From Pseudomonas deceptionensis (GTDB taxonomy: Bacteria; Pseudomonadota; Gammaproteobacteria; Pseudomonadales; Pseudomonadaceae): a stretch of 64,000 nucleotides of DNA. The stretch is taken from positions 2,377,501-2,441,500 of the forward strand of contig NZ_FNUD01000002.1 of the NCBI RefSeq assembly GCF_900106095.1. The letters are read 5' to 3'. The first letter of the stretch is position 1, and each line of letters begins with the position of its first letter. The notes beneath the pieces are model-generated. The model did not search any database. It worked only from the letters and a program-made list of their open reading frames with translations, and was not told where the DNA came from. Positions 55,624-64,000 of the stretch are shown here, piece after piece. The position numbers and the translations under genes are program-made.

Positions 55624-56325
55624 ATGAGCCAGAGCTCGACTATTTTAGTCATCGATGACGAACCGCAGATTCGCAAGTTCTTGCGCATCAGCCTGGTGTC
55701 CCAGGGCTACACCGTGCTGGAAGCCGCGACCGGCGCCGAAGGGTTGAGCCAGGCGGCGCTCAGGCGCCCCGATGTGGTGGTGCTGGACCTGGGCTTGCCT
55801 GATATGGACGGCCAGCAGGTGCTGCGCGAGCTTCGCGAATGGTCCGGCGTGCCGGTGCTGGTGCTTTCGGTGCGTGCCAGCGAGGCGCAAAAAGTTCAGG
55901 CGCTGGACGGCGGGGCCAACGATTACGTGACCAAGCCTTTCGGTATTCAGGAGTTCCTGGCCCGGATTCGCGCATTGTTGCGTCAGGCACCTGCGGGAGA
56001 GGCACCGGAGTCGGCGCTCGAACTCGGCCCCCTGGTGGTGGATCTGGCCTTTCGCCGGGTGTTGCTCGATGGCGTCGAAGTGGCGCTGACCCGCAAGGAA
56101 TACGCCGTGCTGGCGCAACTGGCGCGCCATCCCGGGCGGGTCATCACCCAGCAGCAATTGCTCAAGGATATCTGGGGCCCGACCCACATCGAGAACAGCC
56201 ATTACCTGCGAATTGTCGTCGGTCATTTACGTCAGAAGCTGGCGGATGATCCGACCCAGCCGCGGTTTATCGTGACCGAGGCCGGAGTCGGTTACCGGTT
56301 GCTGGATCCGTCTTCATTTTCGTAG
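55624..56325 (+). CDS. kdpE: Response regulator KdpE
   Basis: 233 residues: a receiver domain (phosphorylation Asp in VVVLDLGLPDMDG, Lys in DYVTKPFGIQEFLARIRALL) and an OmpR winged helix (LTRKEYAVLAQLARHPGRVI; YLRIVVGHLRQKL). Starts at 55594 and 55606 are also open; 55624 gives the usual MSQSSTILVIDDEP. Activates kdpFABC on low K+; the TTTACGCC boxes at 48223-48277 are candidate targets. The last 34 bp overlap the convergent patatin gene. Confidence 0.95.
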   Translation: MSQSSTILVIDDEPQIRKFLRISLVSQGYTVLEAATGAEGLSQAALRRPDVVVLDLGLPDMDGQQVLRELREWSGVPVLVLSVRASEAQKVQALDGGANDYVTKPFGIQEFLARIRALLRQAPAGEAPESALELGPLVVDLAFRRVLLDGVEVALTRKEYAVLAQLARHPGRVITQQQLLKDIWGPTHIENSHYLRIVVGHLRQKLADDPTQPRFIVTEAGVGYRLLDPSSFS

Positions 56326-57329
56326 CGGTCCAGAGTGTCCTTGGCAATTTGCCGGCCCAGGGCGATCAGTTCCTGGGCTTTGTAAAACTCGAAAAACCGG
56401 CACACGCGCTTGGGCACGTTGATCAGAATATCCGGCGGGTAACCGGCAATTTTGTATTGAGCCAAAGAGGTTTGCATCACCTCGAAACTCTGGTTGATCA
56501 GGTCCAGCAGTGACGCCGGGCCGACGTTGTCGACGATCACCGAACCGGTGGCCGATTTGGGCGAGCCTTGGGCTGGCGCAGGCCGTGCGGGTTGGGTCGA
56601 GTCGAGCCAGGGGTCGGGCAGGGGCTCGGCCAGGGGGTTGAGCATTTCCTGTTCCAGATTCAGCAATTGCTCGGCATGTTTGTTACGAAACGGCATGTGC
56701 GAACCCAGCGAACTCATCAAGTTGTCAAAACGCCCTTTGAAGGCGGCAGGGCGCTGGATGACGGGCAGTTGATAGTTGCTCTGCTGGGTTGAGTTCAGGT
56801 TGACGGCGATGATCAGGTCGCAATGGCTGGAGACCACCGGCACGATGGGTAACGGGTTGAGCAGGCTGCCGTCGACCAGCATCCGGTTGCCTTGCATCAC
56901 CGGGGTGAACAGGCTTGGGATGGCCGCCGAGGCGCGCATGGCCTGGTGCAGGCAGCCTTCCTGGAACCAGATTTCCTGCTGGTGGGTGAGGTCGGTGGCC
57001 ACGGCCGTGTAGGGGATGCGCAGGTCTTCGATATTGATTTCGCCGACGATATTGCGGATCTGGCCGAAGACTTTCTCGCCGCGAATGGCTCCCAGCCGAA
57101 AGCTGACGTCCACGAGCCGCAACACATCGAGGTAGTCCAGGCTTTGAATCCAGTCGCGGTACACGTCAAGCTTGCCCGCTGCGTAAATACCCCCGACCAC
57201 CGCGCCCATGGAGCAACCGGCGATGCAGGCAATGTCATAGCCCCGGCTTTCAAGTTCTTCGATCACGCCAATGTGGGCATAGCCCCGTGCACCGCCGGAG
57301 CCCAATACCAATGCAATACGCTTTTTCAT
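56292..57329 (-). CDS. Patatin-like phospholipase (RssA-like)
   Basis: 345 residues. N-terminal patatin domain: oxyanion GSGGARG (10-16), nucleophile S40 in GCSMG, and D153 in VDGSLLNP completing the Ser-Asp dyad. The C-terminal ~120 residues beyond the patatin fold include a Pro/Ala-rich segment (DSTQPARPAPAQGSPKSATG) and a helical tail. Cytoplasmic by sequence. Its 3' end overlaps kdpE by 34 bp head-on. Substrate unknown. Confidence 0.88.
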   Translation of the reverse strand: MKKRIALVLGSGGARGYAHIGVIEELESRGYDIACIAGCSMGAVVGGIYAAGKLDVYRDWIQSLDYLDVLRLVDVSFRLGAIRGEKVFGQIRNIVGEINIEDLRIPYTAVATDLTHQQEIWFQEGCLHQAMRASAAIPSLFTPVMQGNRMLVDGSLLNPLPIVPVVSSHCDLIIAVNLNSTQQSNYQLPVIQRPAAFKGRFDNLMSSLGSHMPFRNKHAEQLLNLEQEMLNPLAEPLPDPWLDSTQPARPAPAQGSPKSATGSVIVDNVGPASLLDLINQSFEVMQTSLAQYKIAGYPPDILINVPKRVCRFFEFYKAQELIALGRQIAKDTLDRYENEDGSSNR

Positions 57330-57550
57330 GAACCGTACCTTCCCCCAGACAGATACTCACAATGCCTTTTTGTGGCGTGCAGTGACAGCTTTCGGGAAGA
57401 ACTCGTGTCTGCAAGCTAGGCTAGGGGGTGTTCTCAATCAGTTTGCGCGCCGCGCCGGGTCTGTTGACGATTAGATATTTGCGTTGAGGCACTTTTGCGC
57501 CGGTTGTTCGTCTGAGACTGCACTGAATATTAAATTTTGAGGAAGACACG

Positions 57551-57829
57551 ATGAAAGCATGGATCTGTGTACCCATGATTGCCCTGGCGCTGGCTGGCTG
57601 TGCGGGGACTAAAGCCTACCGGGACACGTGTGCAACGAACCTTGATGCGGCCTGGCATGAGCTGGACCTGGCCAAGGCAGAAGGTTTTGCGGGGACGGTC
57701 AGCTACTCCAAGGCTTTTTCCTTGGTGACTGCGGCCAAAACCCAGCAGCAATTCGAAGCGTTTGAAGGCTGCTCCATCAAAGCCGAAAAAGCGCGTTTCT
57801 ATATTCGAGAGTCCCGCGCCGGGCGTTGA
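57551..57829 (+). CDS. Small putative lipoprotein
   Basis: 92 residues with a lipoprotein signal (MKAWICVPMIALALAGC, lipobox LAGC, Cys17). The mature part of ~75 residues has two Cys (27 and 75) and is helical (LDAAWHELDLAKAEG). GAGGAAG lies 8 nt before the ATG. 28 bp before the CHAD gene on the same strand. No family recognised. Upstream region 57330-57550 shows no clear promoter that I can name. Confidence 0.8.
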   Translation: MKAWICVPMIALALAGCAGTKAYRDTCATNLDAAWHELDLAKAEGFAGTVSYSKAFSLVTAAKTQQQFEAFEGCSIKAEKARFYIRESRAGR

Positions 57830-57857
57830 ACCGTAGTGCAAAGGGGAGAGGGTAGGG

Positions 57858-58625
57858 ATGTCTGAGCTGGTAGACCGGATAATCGAGAACATTGTGCGCC
57901 TGGAGGTCCGATTGTTTGCCTGCCAGGCGCGCCTGGAGGCCGATACCGACCCTGAGGCGCTGCATGACACGCGAACCACGGTTCGTCGTTTGCGCAGCCT
58001 GTTGCGGCCGTTGCGTGGCTTGCCGGGCGTGGTGCAACTGGAGATGTCGGCGTCTCAGGTAGGCGTTTTGACCACGCCGTTGCGTGATCTTGAAGTGCTG
58101 GCGGCGCATTTGCAGCAGCTGGGGCATGAGGCGCTGGCTCGCAGGCGACTGGACAGGTTGTCTGGCAGTTATGCCCTGGTGGCCGAGAGTGAACAGCTGG
58201 CGCAACTGCTGATGATCCTGGATGTGTTCCCGCGTTTTCTCCGCGCCGCCGAGCGCGAAGGGTTGTTGCGCGGGCTGCGTCAGCGGATCGAAAAGGTCCT
58301 GGAAAAACAGTGGCAAACCCTGGGCAAAGCCCTGCATGACCCAGGGCATGACCGTCACCGCGTAAGGTTGCTGATCAAGCGCGTACGCTACGCAGCCGAG
58401 GCCTACCCTGAGCTGGACCACCTGCCGCCGCTGGTTTTGGCGCGGCTTAAAGCCGCACAAAAGGCCTTGGGCGAGTGGCACGATGCCTGGCAGTGGCTGG
58501 TGCAGGCCGGGCAGCATCCCGACTTGCAACCCTGTGTCGAGCAATGGCAGGCAACCCTTGAACACGGCGAGAAACGCGCTGACAAGGCGCTGGTCAAATT
58601 GAGTGCAGCTTGCTTCCACTCCTGA
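57858..58625 (+). CDS. CHAD-domain protein
   Basis: 255 residues, wholly helical, with the conserved His/Arg residues of the CHAD domain: ALHDTRTTVRRLRSLLR near the start and HRVRLLIKRVRYAAEAYPEL in the second half. CHAD domains bind inorganic polyphosphate, and such proteins often locate to polyP granules. GAGGGTAGGG precedes the ATG. Probably cotranscribed with the small lipoprotein; a functional tie is not shown. Confidence 0.9.
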   Translation: MSELVDRIIENIVRLEVRLFACQARLEADTDPEALHDTRTTVRRLRSLLRPLRGLPGVVQLEMSASQVGVLTTPLRDLEVLAAHLQQLGHEALARRRLDRLSGSYALVAESEQLAQLLMILDVFPRFLRAAEREGLLRGLRQRIEKVLEKQWQTLGKALHDPGHDRHRVRLLIKRVRYAAEAYPELDHLPPLVLARLKAAQKALGEWHDAWQWLVQAGQHPDLQPCVEQWQATLEHGEKRADKALVKLSAACFHS

Positions 58626-58702
58626 TATTTGGCCGATACAGCACTGTGCAGGGTCAGACGGATGGGTAGTATCCCATCATACTTTTCTGGCTAGAGGTGC
58701 TT

Positions 58703-59500
58703 ATGCAGTTTTGCGAATTGGTAGCAGCGGTGCGCAGTACGCCTTTGGACGTCACCATCCCGGCAGACTGGGGCCAGGGCCGTGCCAGTTTCGGTGGCCT
58801 GGTGGTGGCTTTGCAGTACGAAGCCATGCGCGCCCATGTTTCGGTAGACCGTGCATTGCGTTCTCTGGCGGTGAGCTTTGTGGGGCCGGTGGCGGCCGAT
58901 GTGCCGATCCGTTTTGAGGTCGAGGTCTTGCGCGAGGGCAAGGCGGTCAGCCAGGTAATGGGCCGGGCTGTGCAAAATGGTCAGGTGGTGACCCTCGTGC
59001 AAGGCAGCTTTGGCGCCTCACGCGAGTCTGCGGCGCGCATCGACGCGTTGCCCGCGCCCGAGATGAAGCCGCCGGAGCAATGCCCGTTACTGCCCTACAT
59101 CAAGGGCGTGACCCCGGAATTCATGCGCCACCTGTCCATGGGCTGGGCCGTGGGCGCATTGCCGTTTTCAGGTCGCGGCACGCGGGAAATGGGGGGGTGG
59201 GTGCGTTTTGCCGGTGAGGTCAAGGATGAGCCCCTGACCGAAACCCATTTGCTGGCGCTGGTCGACACCTGGCCGCCTGCGCTATTGCCCTTGCTGAACA
59301 AACCGACCGCGGGCAGCACATTGACCTGGACGATCGAGTTTGTGCAGCCACTGCCGCCGGCCAGTACCCTTGAGTGGTGCAAGTACCTGGCGGTCATCGA
59401 GCATGCCCGTGATGGCTACGGTCATGTGGCGGCCAATCTGTGGGCTCCGGGTGGTGAGCTGATTGCGATCAGCCGCCAGACTGTCGCGGTTTTTGGATAA
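58703..59500 (+). CDS. Acyl-CoA thioesterase family protein (double hotdog)
   Basis: 265 residues. Two hotdog-type halves: SFGGLVVALQYEAMRAHV and VTLVQGSFGASR in the first, MGGWVRFAGEV, LVDTWPPALLPLL and LTWTIEFVQPL in the second, as in TesB-like thioesterases of the 4HBT_3 group. Start ATG 58703 with GAGG 5 nt before. It hydrolyses acyl-CoA in relatives; chain length unknown. Abuts the stop of the convergent small membrane protein gene. Confidence 0.83.
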   Translation: MQFCELVAAVRSTPLDVTIPADWGQGRASFGGLVVALQYEAMRAHVSVDRALRSLAVSFVGPVAADVPIRFEVEVLREGKAVSQVMGRAVQNGQVVTLVQGSFGASRESAARIDALPAPEMKPPEQCPLLPYIKGVTPEFMRHLSMGWAVGALPFSGRGTREMGGWVRFAGEVKDEPLTETHLLALVDTWPPALLPLLNKPTAGSTLTWTIEFVQPLPPASTLEWCKYLAVIEHARDGYGHVAANLWAPGGELIAISRQTVAVFG

Positions 59501-59758
59501 TCAGAAGGCCTGACTGCCCGGCTGTTTGGCTTCGGGCTTGCGGCCCTGACGCTGCAAGCCCAACCCTGCAAACAAGGCGATCAGTCCAATCACCGCGCTC
59601 GTTGCGTTTTCACTGAACACGCCCGAGACCACCAGTAGAAAGGCCAGCACCATCATCTCAATGGCGATCAGGTCCAGTGCCTGATTCTTTGCGTTCTGAC
59701 GGCTCTGGGGGTTCGAACGCCACTGCCAGGCCGGAAAATCGGGATGACGTTTGCCCAT
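59501..59758 (-). CDS. Small two-helix membrane protein
   Basis: 85 residues: a basic N terminus (MGKRHPDFPAWQWRSNPQSR), two hydrophobic helices (LIAIEMMVLAFLLVVSGVFS and AVIGLIALFAGLGL) and a Lys/Arg tail. AAGGAG is 7 nt before the ATG. Stops back-to-back with the thioesterase gene. Family not recognised; no partner evident. Confidence 0.72.
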   Translation of the reverse strand: MGKRHPDFPAWQWRSNPQSRQNAKNQALDLIAIEMMVLAFLLVVSGVFSENATSAVIGLIALFAGLGLQRQGRKPEAKQPGSQAF

Positions 59759-59871
59759 GATTGCTCTCCTTGTTCAAGGATTCAGCCTTGGCTGAACCGG
59801 ATGAACAAAGAATAGGCCCGGGGTCGAAACGGAGCGAATCAACAATGGCTATGGGCCTTATAGGCAGATGC

Positions 59872-61353
59872 CTATAGCTTTAACTGACCAATCGCCCGGT
59901 TCAACTCGCCGGCCAGAGTTGCCAGTTGATTGCTGGTGGTGGCCGAGTCGACGGTTTGCTGCACCGTGTTTTCGGTGACATCACGAATACTGACCACTGC
60001 GCGGTTCATCTCTTCCGCTACCTGGCTTTGCTGCTCGGCGGCCACGGCGATTTGCGTGTTGCTTTCACGCATCTGTGCCACGGCGTGGGTGATGTCTGCC
60101 AGCGCCGCTCCGGCTTCCTGGGCCTGCTGGACGCAGTCGTCTGCCTTGAAAGAGCTTTCCTGCATAAAGTCTACGGCGTCACGGGTTCCCGCCTGCAAGG
60201 CTGAGACCATGGCGGTGATTTCGTCGGTGGAGGTTTGCACGCGCTTGGCCAGGTGCCTGACTTCATCGGCGACCACGGCAAAGCCACGGCCCATCTCGCC
60301 AGCACGTGCAGCCTCGATGGCCGCGTTCAACGCCAGCAGGTTGGTTTGTTCGGCGATGCTGTGAATCACACTCACCACACCGTTGATCTTCTGGCTGTCC
60401 CGGGCCAGTTGCTGAATCATCTCGGCGGTGGTTTGCACTCCGGTCGACAGGCTGGCGATGGACTGCTGCACGCGGCTGACCACTTGCTGGCCGCTGCCGG
60501 CCAGGTCGTCTGCGGTTTGCGACAGATCGCGGGTGGCGCCGGCGTGCTGGGCGATGTGGTAGACCGTGGCCGACATTTCATTGATCGCAGTGGCCGCCTG
60601 ATCGGTTTCACTTTGCTGGCCGAGCATGCCGTGACGCACCTCATCCATGCTGCTGGCCAGGCGAGCGGCCCCGGCGTCCAGTTGCGCGGCGGTCTGGGCC
60701 ACGGTGTTCACCACCCGCTGGTAGCCGGCCTGCATGGCATTAAAGGCGCTGGCCATCTGCCCGACTTCATCCGTACAGGCCAAAGGCACCCGGGCGGACA
60801 GGTCTCCGGTTTTTTCGACATGCAACATCACGTCTTTGAGAGTGTTGAGCTGGCTTAGCAGGAAGCGGATCAGCAACTGCGAGGCGCAGAGCATGGCCAG
60901 CATCAGGACCAGCACCGCGACGGCATAGTTGGGCAGCCGCTCGACAAACACCTGCGCCAGGCTGGGCGTGTATGCCAATACCGCGATTTTTTGCCCGTCG
61001 TCGCGGGTCAGTACATCGGCGCCGGCCAACAAATCGTGCCCGAACAGCGGAGTTGGATTGATCGAAACCCAACCCTGGGTGTTGTTCAGTTGTGGCACCG
61101 GTTGGTCGTGAACCTTGGGCGTTTGCCCGGGCTCAAGGCGCAGTAGATGCGCGGCCTGGGGCAAGGCTTGCCCGGCTGGCCAGGCGCGCAGCAATTGCGC
61201 CTGAGACTGGGCACTGGCCCGGGCGTCTGCGCTGCGCGATTGCTGCTCGAGTTGCACGGCGTACAGCACCAGCAACAGGGTGGTGACAAACGCCACCGCG
61301 TTGACGGCCCAGAACTTGTACTTAAGCGAGATGTTGCTAAGCCAGGTGCCCAT
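59872..61353 (-). CDS. Methyl-accepting chemotaxis protein
   Basis: 493 residues. TM1 about 14-32, a periplasmic region of about 105 residues (small sensor), TM2 about 144-165, HAMP about 165-215, then the signalling domain with the hairpin tip [33 protein letters not shown]-type sequence binding CheA/CheW. Start ATG 61353; the frame to 61392 adds 13 residues without ribosome site. The ligand is not predictable. No C-terminal CheR-binding pentapeptide is visible (ends NRAIGQLKL). Confidence 0.94.
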   Translation of the reverse strand: MGTWLSNISLKYKFWAVNAVAFVTTLLLVLYAVQLEQQSRSADARASAQSQAQLLRAWPAGQALPQAAHLLRLEPGQTPKVHDQPVPQLNNTQGWVSINPTPLFGHDLLAGADVLTRDDGQKIAVLAYTPSLAQVFVERLPNYAVAVLVLMLAMLCASQLLIRFLLSQLNTLKDVMLHVEKTGDLSARVPLACTDEVGQMASAFNAMQAGYQRVVNTVAQTAAQLDAGAARLASSMDEVRHGMLGQQSETDQAATAINEMSATVYHIAQHAGATRDLSQTADDLAGSGQQVVSRVQQSIASLSTGVQTTAEMIQQLARDSQKINGVVSVIHSIAEQTNLLALNAAIEAARAGEMGRGFAVVADEVRHLAKRVQTSTDEITAMVSALQAGTRDAVDFMQESSFKADDCVQQAQEAGAALADITHAVAQMRESNTQIAVAAEQQSQVAEEMNRAVVSIRDVTENTVQQTVDSATTSNQLATLAGELNRAIGQLKL

Positions 61354-61465
61354 GGAAGGTCTTCTCTGAGTTGGCGGAAACAATATTGGCAAGGTGCCAT
61401 CATTGTGCCGCTACTCAGTGAGGATCTTGTTGATGTGGGTCAAGAGAGATGGGGTGCTAACCCTT

Positions 61466-61627
61466 GTAGCCGCTGAGGAGCGTAGCGAGGCTGCGATCGG
61501 GTGCGAAGCAGCCGCAAACCCGGGCACTGCGGTCGATCATATAAATACCTGACTCAGGTTTTACGGTCGCTTCGTCGCAGTGGCGCACCACACCGATCGC
61601 AGTCTTGTTCTACTCGTCAGCGGCTAC
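61466..61627. repeat. GTAGCCGCTG palindromic repeat, long class (copy 9)
   Basis: 162 bp; left GTAGCCGCTGAGGAGCGTAG then CGAGGCTGCGATCGG, right CCGATCGCAGTCTTG then CAGCGGCTAC, less perfect than other copies. Its right end overlaps the 3' end of tatD. Confidence 0.82.
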
Positions 61628-62440
61628 AGGTATGTGGGCTATCACCGGCAATCCAAAAAACGCCCGTGCACAGGCGGTGGTATGGGCGGCCAGGTCCTGT
61701 TCGCTTTCGCCACGGTGCACGGCCACTTCGCGCAGCACTTCGGTCAGGTAAGCCGGCTCGTTACGGCCGCTTTTCGGCTTGGGCCGCAGGGTACGCGGCA
61801 GCAAATACGGGGCATCGCTTTCGAGCATCAGGCGGCCACGGGGGATGTCGCTTACCAGCGGGTGCAAATGGGTGCCACGGCGCTCATCGCAGATCCAGCC
61901 GGTAATGCCGATATGCAGGTCCTGATCCAGATAGTTGAACAGGGCCCGCTTCTCGCCGGTGAAACAGTGCACAACCGCGGCCGGCAAGCGGTCACGGAAG
62001 TCACGCAGGATCTCCAGCAGGCGCTGACTGGCGTCGCGCTCATGCAGAAAAACCGGCAGTTGCAGTTCCACGGCCAGCGCAAGATGCTCCTCCAGCACTT
62101 TCTCCTGCTGCGGGCGAGGCGAGAAGTCTCGGTTGAAATCCAGCCCGCATTCACCCACTGCCCGCATGTTGGGTTCTTTGAGCAAGGCCAGCAAACGCTG
62201 GGCACTTTCGCCATTCCAGTCGCTGGCCGAATGCGGGTGAATACCGGCCGTGGTGAACAGACGCTGAGCGCTTTCGTCCAGCTCACGGCTCAAATGCAAG
62301 GCCAGTTCACTGCCTTCAACGCTGGTGCCCGTAAGGATTAATTGCTCCACTCCAGCGGCGTAAGCACGGTCTAAAACCGCCTGGTGTTTGCCGTCGAAGC
62401 TTGGGTTGGTCAGGTTGACGCCGATATCGATGAGTTGCAT
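61610..62440 (-). CDS. tatD: TatD-family 3'-5' DNA exonuclease / hydrolase
   Basis: 276 residues. [15 protein letters not shown] is the start of true TatD, which lacks the HxH seen in YcfH/Yjj[21 protein letters not shown] (Glu metal ligand), FLHERDA and VHCFTGEK carry further conserved residues, and SDAPYLLPR the late Asp. Magnesium-dependent nuclease active on damaged DNA in E. coli. GAGG lies 9 nt before the ATG. The last codons (VAADE-stop) come from the palindromic repeat. Confidence 0.93.
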   Translation of the reverse strand: MQLIDIGVNLTNPSFDGKHQAVLDRAYAAGVEQLILTGTSVEGSELALHLSRELDESAQRLFTTAGIHPHSASDWNGESAQRLLALLKEPNMRAVGECGLDFNRDFSPRPQQEKVLEEHLALAVELQLPVFLHERDASQRLLEILRDFRDRLPAAVVHCFTGEKRALFNYLDQDLHIGITGWICDERRGTHLHPLVSDIPRGRLMLESDAPYLLPRTLRPKPKSGRNEPAYLTEVLREVAVHRGESEQDLAAHTTACARAFFGLPVIAHIPVAADE

Positions 62441-62677
62441 GGTGCTACCTCAGGCCAGAGGCCGGGAAGCATATCAGAGCTGTAGATTTATAAGAAAAAC
62501 CAAGAACTACAGACAGTTATGGTTGTCTTTGAATGCCGCAACAACGCAATGCCAGGCTTTCCACAAAGCGCATTGACTGTTTTGCGCGCTGTTTCCAGCG
62601 CTTAAAAGCCCCAAAAGGGGCAACCGGTTGTCGGGTAATCCGACAGGGTGCTGGGCTGTATTCTTTCCGGAGAACGG

Positions 62678-64000
62678 ATGACAAGACCGACGCTATTGAT
62701 TGCGCTGTGCCTGATGCTACTGCCGTTACCGGCACTGGCACGCCTGGCCGGACCCTTGCAGGTCGGGCAGCCGAGTCAGGTCCGCGATCTGGCGCAAATC
62801 CGCAGCAGCCAGGTGCTGCGGGTGCTCGTCAACCAAAGCCGCAACAGCTCGGGTGAAGTGCAAGGCCAGGACATTGGCGTTGAATATCATCGCTTGCGTG
62901 CATTCGAGCGTTACCTCAACGGCCACGCCCGTGACGGTCAGGAAATCACGCTCAAGATCATCCCCAAATCCAAGGACCAGCTGCTCGGCGCCTTGTCCCG
63001 CGGTGAGGGCGATATTGTCGCCCCGGGGGAATTGATCGACTTCAAGCCCAGCCGTGCCATCAGCCCCAGCGATCCGATCATCGACGATGTGCCATTGATG
63101 CTGGTGGGGGTGAAAGGCGAGCGCCGCTTCACCCGTTTTGAACAACTCTCGGGCCGTACCGTGGCGCTGACCACGGGGAGTGCTGCCGGTGCCTCGGTCA
63201 ATCTGATCAATCAGAAACTGGCCCTGCGCAAATTGCCCCCGATCAAGATCGAATGGGTGGACCCGACCCTGGCGGTGGAAGACGTGCTGGAGATGGTTCA
63301 GGCCGGTATTTTTCACCTCACCATCGTTGAGCAACCGATTGCCGAGCGTTGGGCCACGCTGATGCCCAAGCTGCGATTTGACCGCAAGGTGCTGGTCAGC
63401 GAACCCGAAGCGATACGCTGGTATGTACGCCGCGATGCTTCGATGTTGCACGCCAGCATTGACCGCTTTCTGGCCGGCTACAAGGTGCCGGCCGATCAGG
63501 ACGTAGCCTTTGAGCGCGTGTATCGGCGCTTGTACCGGGTGCATTACCCCCTGGCCCGTGCCGACCGCCAGAAGCTCGAAAAGCTGCGCCCGGTGCTGCA
63601 AAAACATGCCCGGCAGCAGGGCATGGACTGGCTGAACCTCGCGGCGCTGGCGTTCAAGGAGTCCACCCTCGACCCCGACGCCAAGGGGATGGGCGGGGCC
63701 ACCGGGCTGCTGCAAATCACCCCTACGGCGGCGCAGCGGGTAGGGGTGAGTAATATTCAAAACGTGGATAACAATGTGCAGGCCGGGGCCAAGTACCTGG
63801 CGTTGATCCGCCGCAAGTTTTTTTCCAGCCCAAAACTCAACGAGCGCGAGCGCATGGCCTTTGTGCTGGCGGCGTACAACATCGGGCCCGAGCGGGTGCA
63901 AGGCATGCGTGCCGAGGCCCGGCGGCGCGGCCTGAACCCGGATCAATGGTTCTTTCAGGTGGAACGAATCGCCATGGAGCAGGTGGGAATGGGCGCGGTC
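62678..64000 (+). CDS. mltF: MltF-like lytic transglycosylase, 3' truncated by window edge
   Basis: 441 codons are visible before the window ends in frame. Signal peptide (MTRPTLLIALCLMLLPLPAL then A). A periplasmic amino-acid-binding-type domain (about 25-290) is followed by an SLT domain: catalytic Glu in FKESTLDPDAKG, GLLQITPTAAQRV and LAAYNIGPERVQ. This is the layout of MltF, which cleaves peptidoglycan glycan strands to 1,6-anhydro products. GGAG lies 5 nt before ATG 62678. The 237 bp before it hold nothing else that I recognise. Confidence 0.9.
   Translation, partial: MTRPTLLIALCLMLLPLPALARLAGPLQVGQPSQVRDLAQIRSSQVLRVLVNQSRNSSGEVQGQDIGVEYHRLRAFERYLNGHARDGQEITLKIIPKSKDQLLGALSRGEGDIVAPGELIDFKPSRAISPSDPIIDDVPLMLVGVKGERRFTRFEQLSGRTVALTTGSAAGASVNLINQKLALRKLPPIKIEWVDPTLAVEDVLEMVQAGIFHLTIVEQPIAERWATLMPKLRFDRKVLVSEPEAIRWYVRRDASMLHASIDRFLAGYKVPADQDVAFERVYRRLYRVHYPLARADRQKLEKLRPVLQKHARQQGMDWLNLAALAFKESTLDPDAKGMGGATGLLQITPTAAQRVGVSNIQNVDNNVQAGAKYLALIRRKFFSSPKLNERERMAFVLAAYNIGPERVQGMRAEARRRGLNPDQWFFQVERIAMEQVGMGAV

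Noticed and set aside
62726-63946. 406-codon open frame opposite the lytic transglycosylase
   Set aside because: The plus-strand frame, open to the window edge, carries a signal peptide and SLT motifs, and explains the region.

Overview
The window is bacterial chromosome from a Pseudomonas, most likely of the P. fluorescens/fragi lineage. This rests on gene content and order (topA-sulA-lexA-psrA-nagZ-mfd-gapB; gcvR/dapA-bamC-purC-tRNA-Ser; kdpFABCDE), on protein sequences typical of the genus, and on a REP-type palindrome of the P. fluorescens kind at 37788-37810. The species assignment is inference. Nearly all the DNA is core chromosome. I see no prophage, insertion sequence, CRISPR array or rRNA.

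Layout: 1-5607 holds the 3' part of topA, two small conserved genes, the SOS pair lexA-sulA behind two LexA boxes, the fatty-acid regulator psrA and the cell-wall recycling enzyme nagZ. 5620-14463 holds a methylthioinosine phosphorylase, then on the minus strand mfd followed 18 bp later by a SWIM/SNF2 helicase, and divergently a long-form GAPDH. 14643-23052 holds an MHS-family carboxylate transporter, a chalcone-isomerase-fold protein, sthA, a glycerophosphodiesterase with a PilZ-type protein, and lolCDE. 23170-25896 is a copper-type two-component system divergent from a cupredoxin, with a CopR-like box between them. 25979-31934 holds queF, bcp, gcvR, dapA, bamC, a metallo-beta-lactamase-fold protein, purC and tRNA-Ser(CGA).

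32087-42678 is the more accessory part: a small secreted protein, a ParD-like gene translationally coupled to map, a Tat-exported FAD/3Fe-4S/triheme-cytochrome dehydrogenase operon behind an AT-rich leader, an LtrA-type membrane protein, a glutamine-synthetase-family enzyme, a methyltransferase, and a class C beta-lactamase with no adjacent ampR. 42948-48027 holds rnd-ycgL, a hydroxyacid dehydrogenase, a nitroreductase, a YcgN cysteine-cluster protein and a secreted M61-like protein whose zinc site looks lost. 48332-56325 is the complete kdpFABCDE potassium-uptake system. 56292-64000 holds an RssA-like patatin, a small lipoprotein, a CHAD protein, a thioesterase, a small membrane protein, a chemoreceptor, tatD and a truncated MltF-like lytic transglycosylase.

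The most striking structure outside genes is a family of imperfect palindromes that begin GTAGCCGCTG and end CAGCGGCTAC. There are eight full copies (about 100-111 bp and 146-162 bp classes) and one 24-bp minimal copy, nearly all in intergenic 3'-end positions. One separates kdpC from kdpD and one supplies the last codons and stop of tatD. Other signals worth checking are three phased TTTACGCC boxes before kdpF, repeats before the ParD-like gene, and an inverted repeat that brackets the tRNA-Ser promoter spacer.
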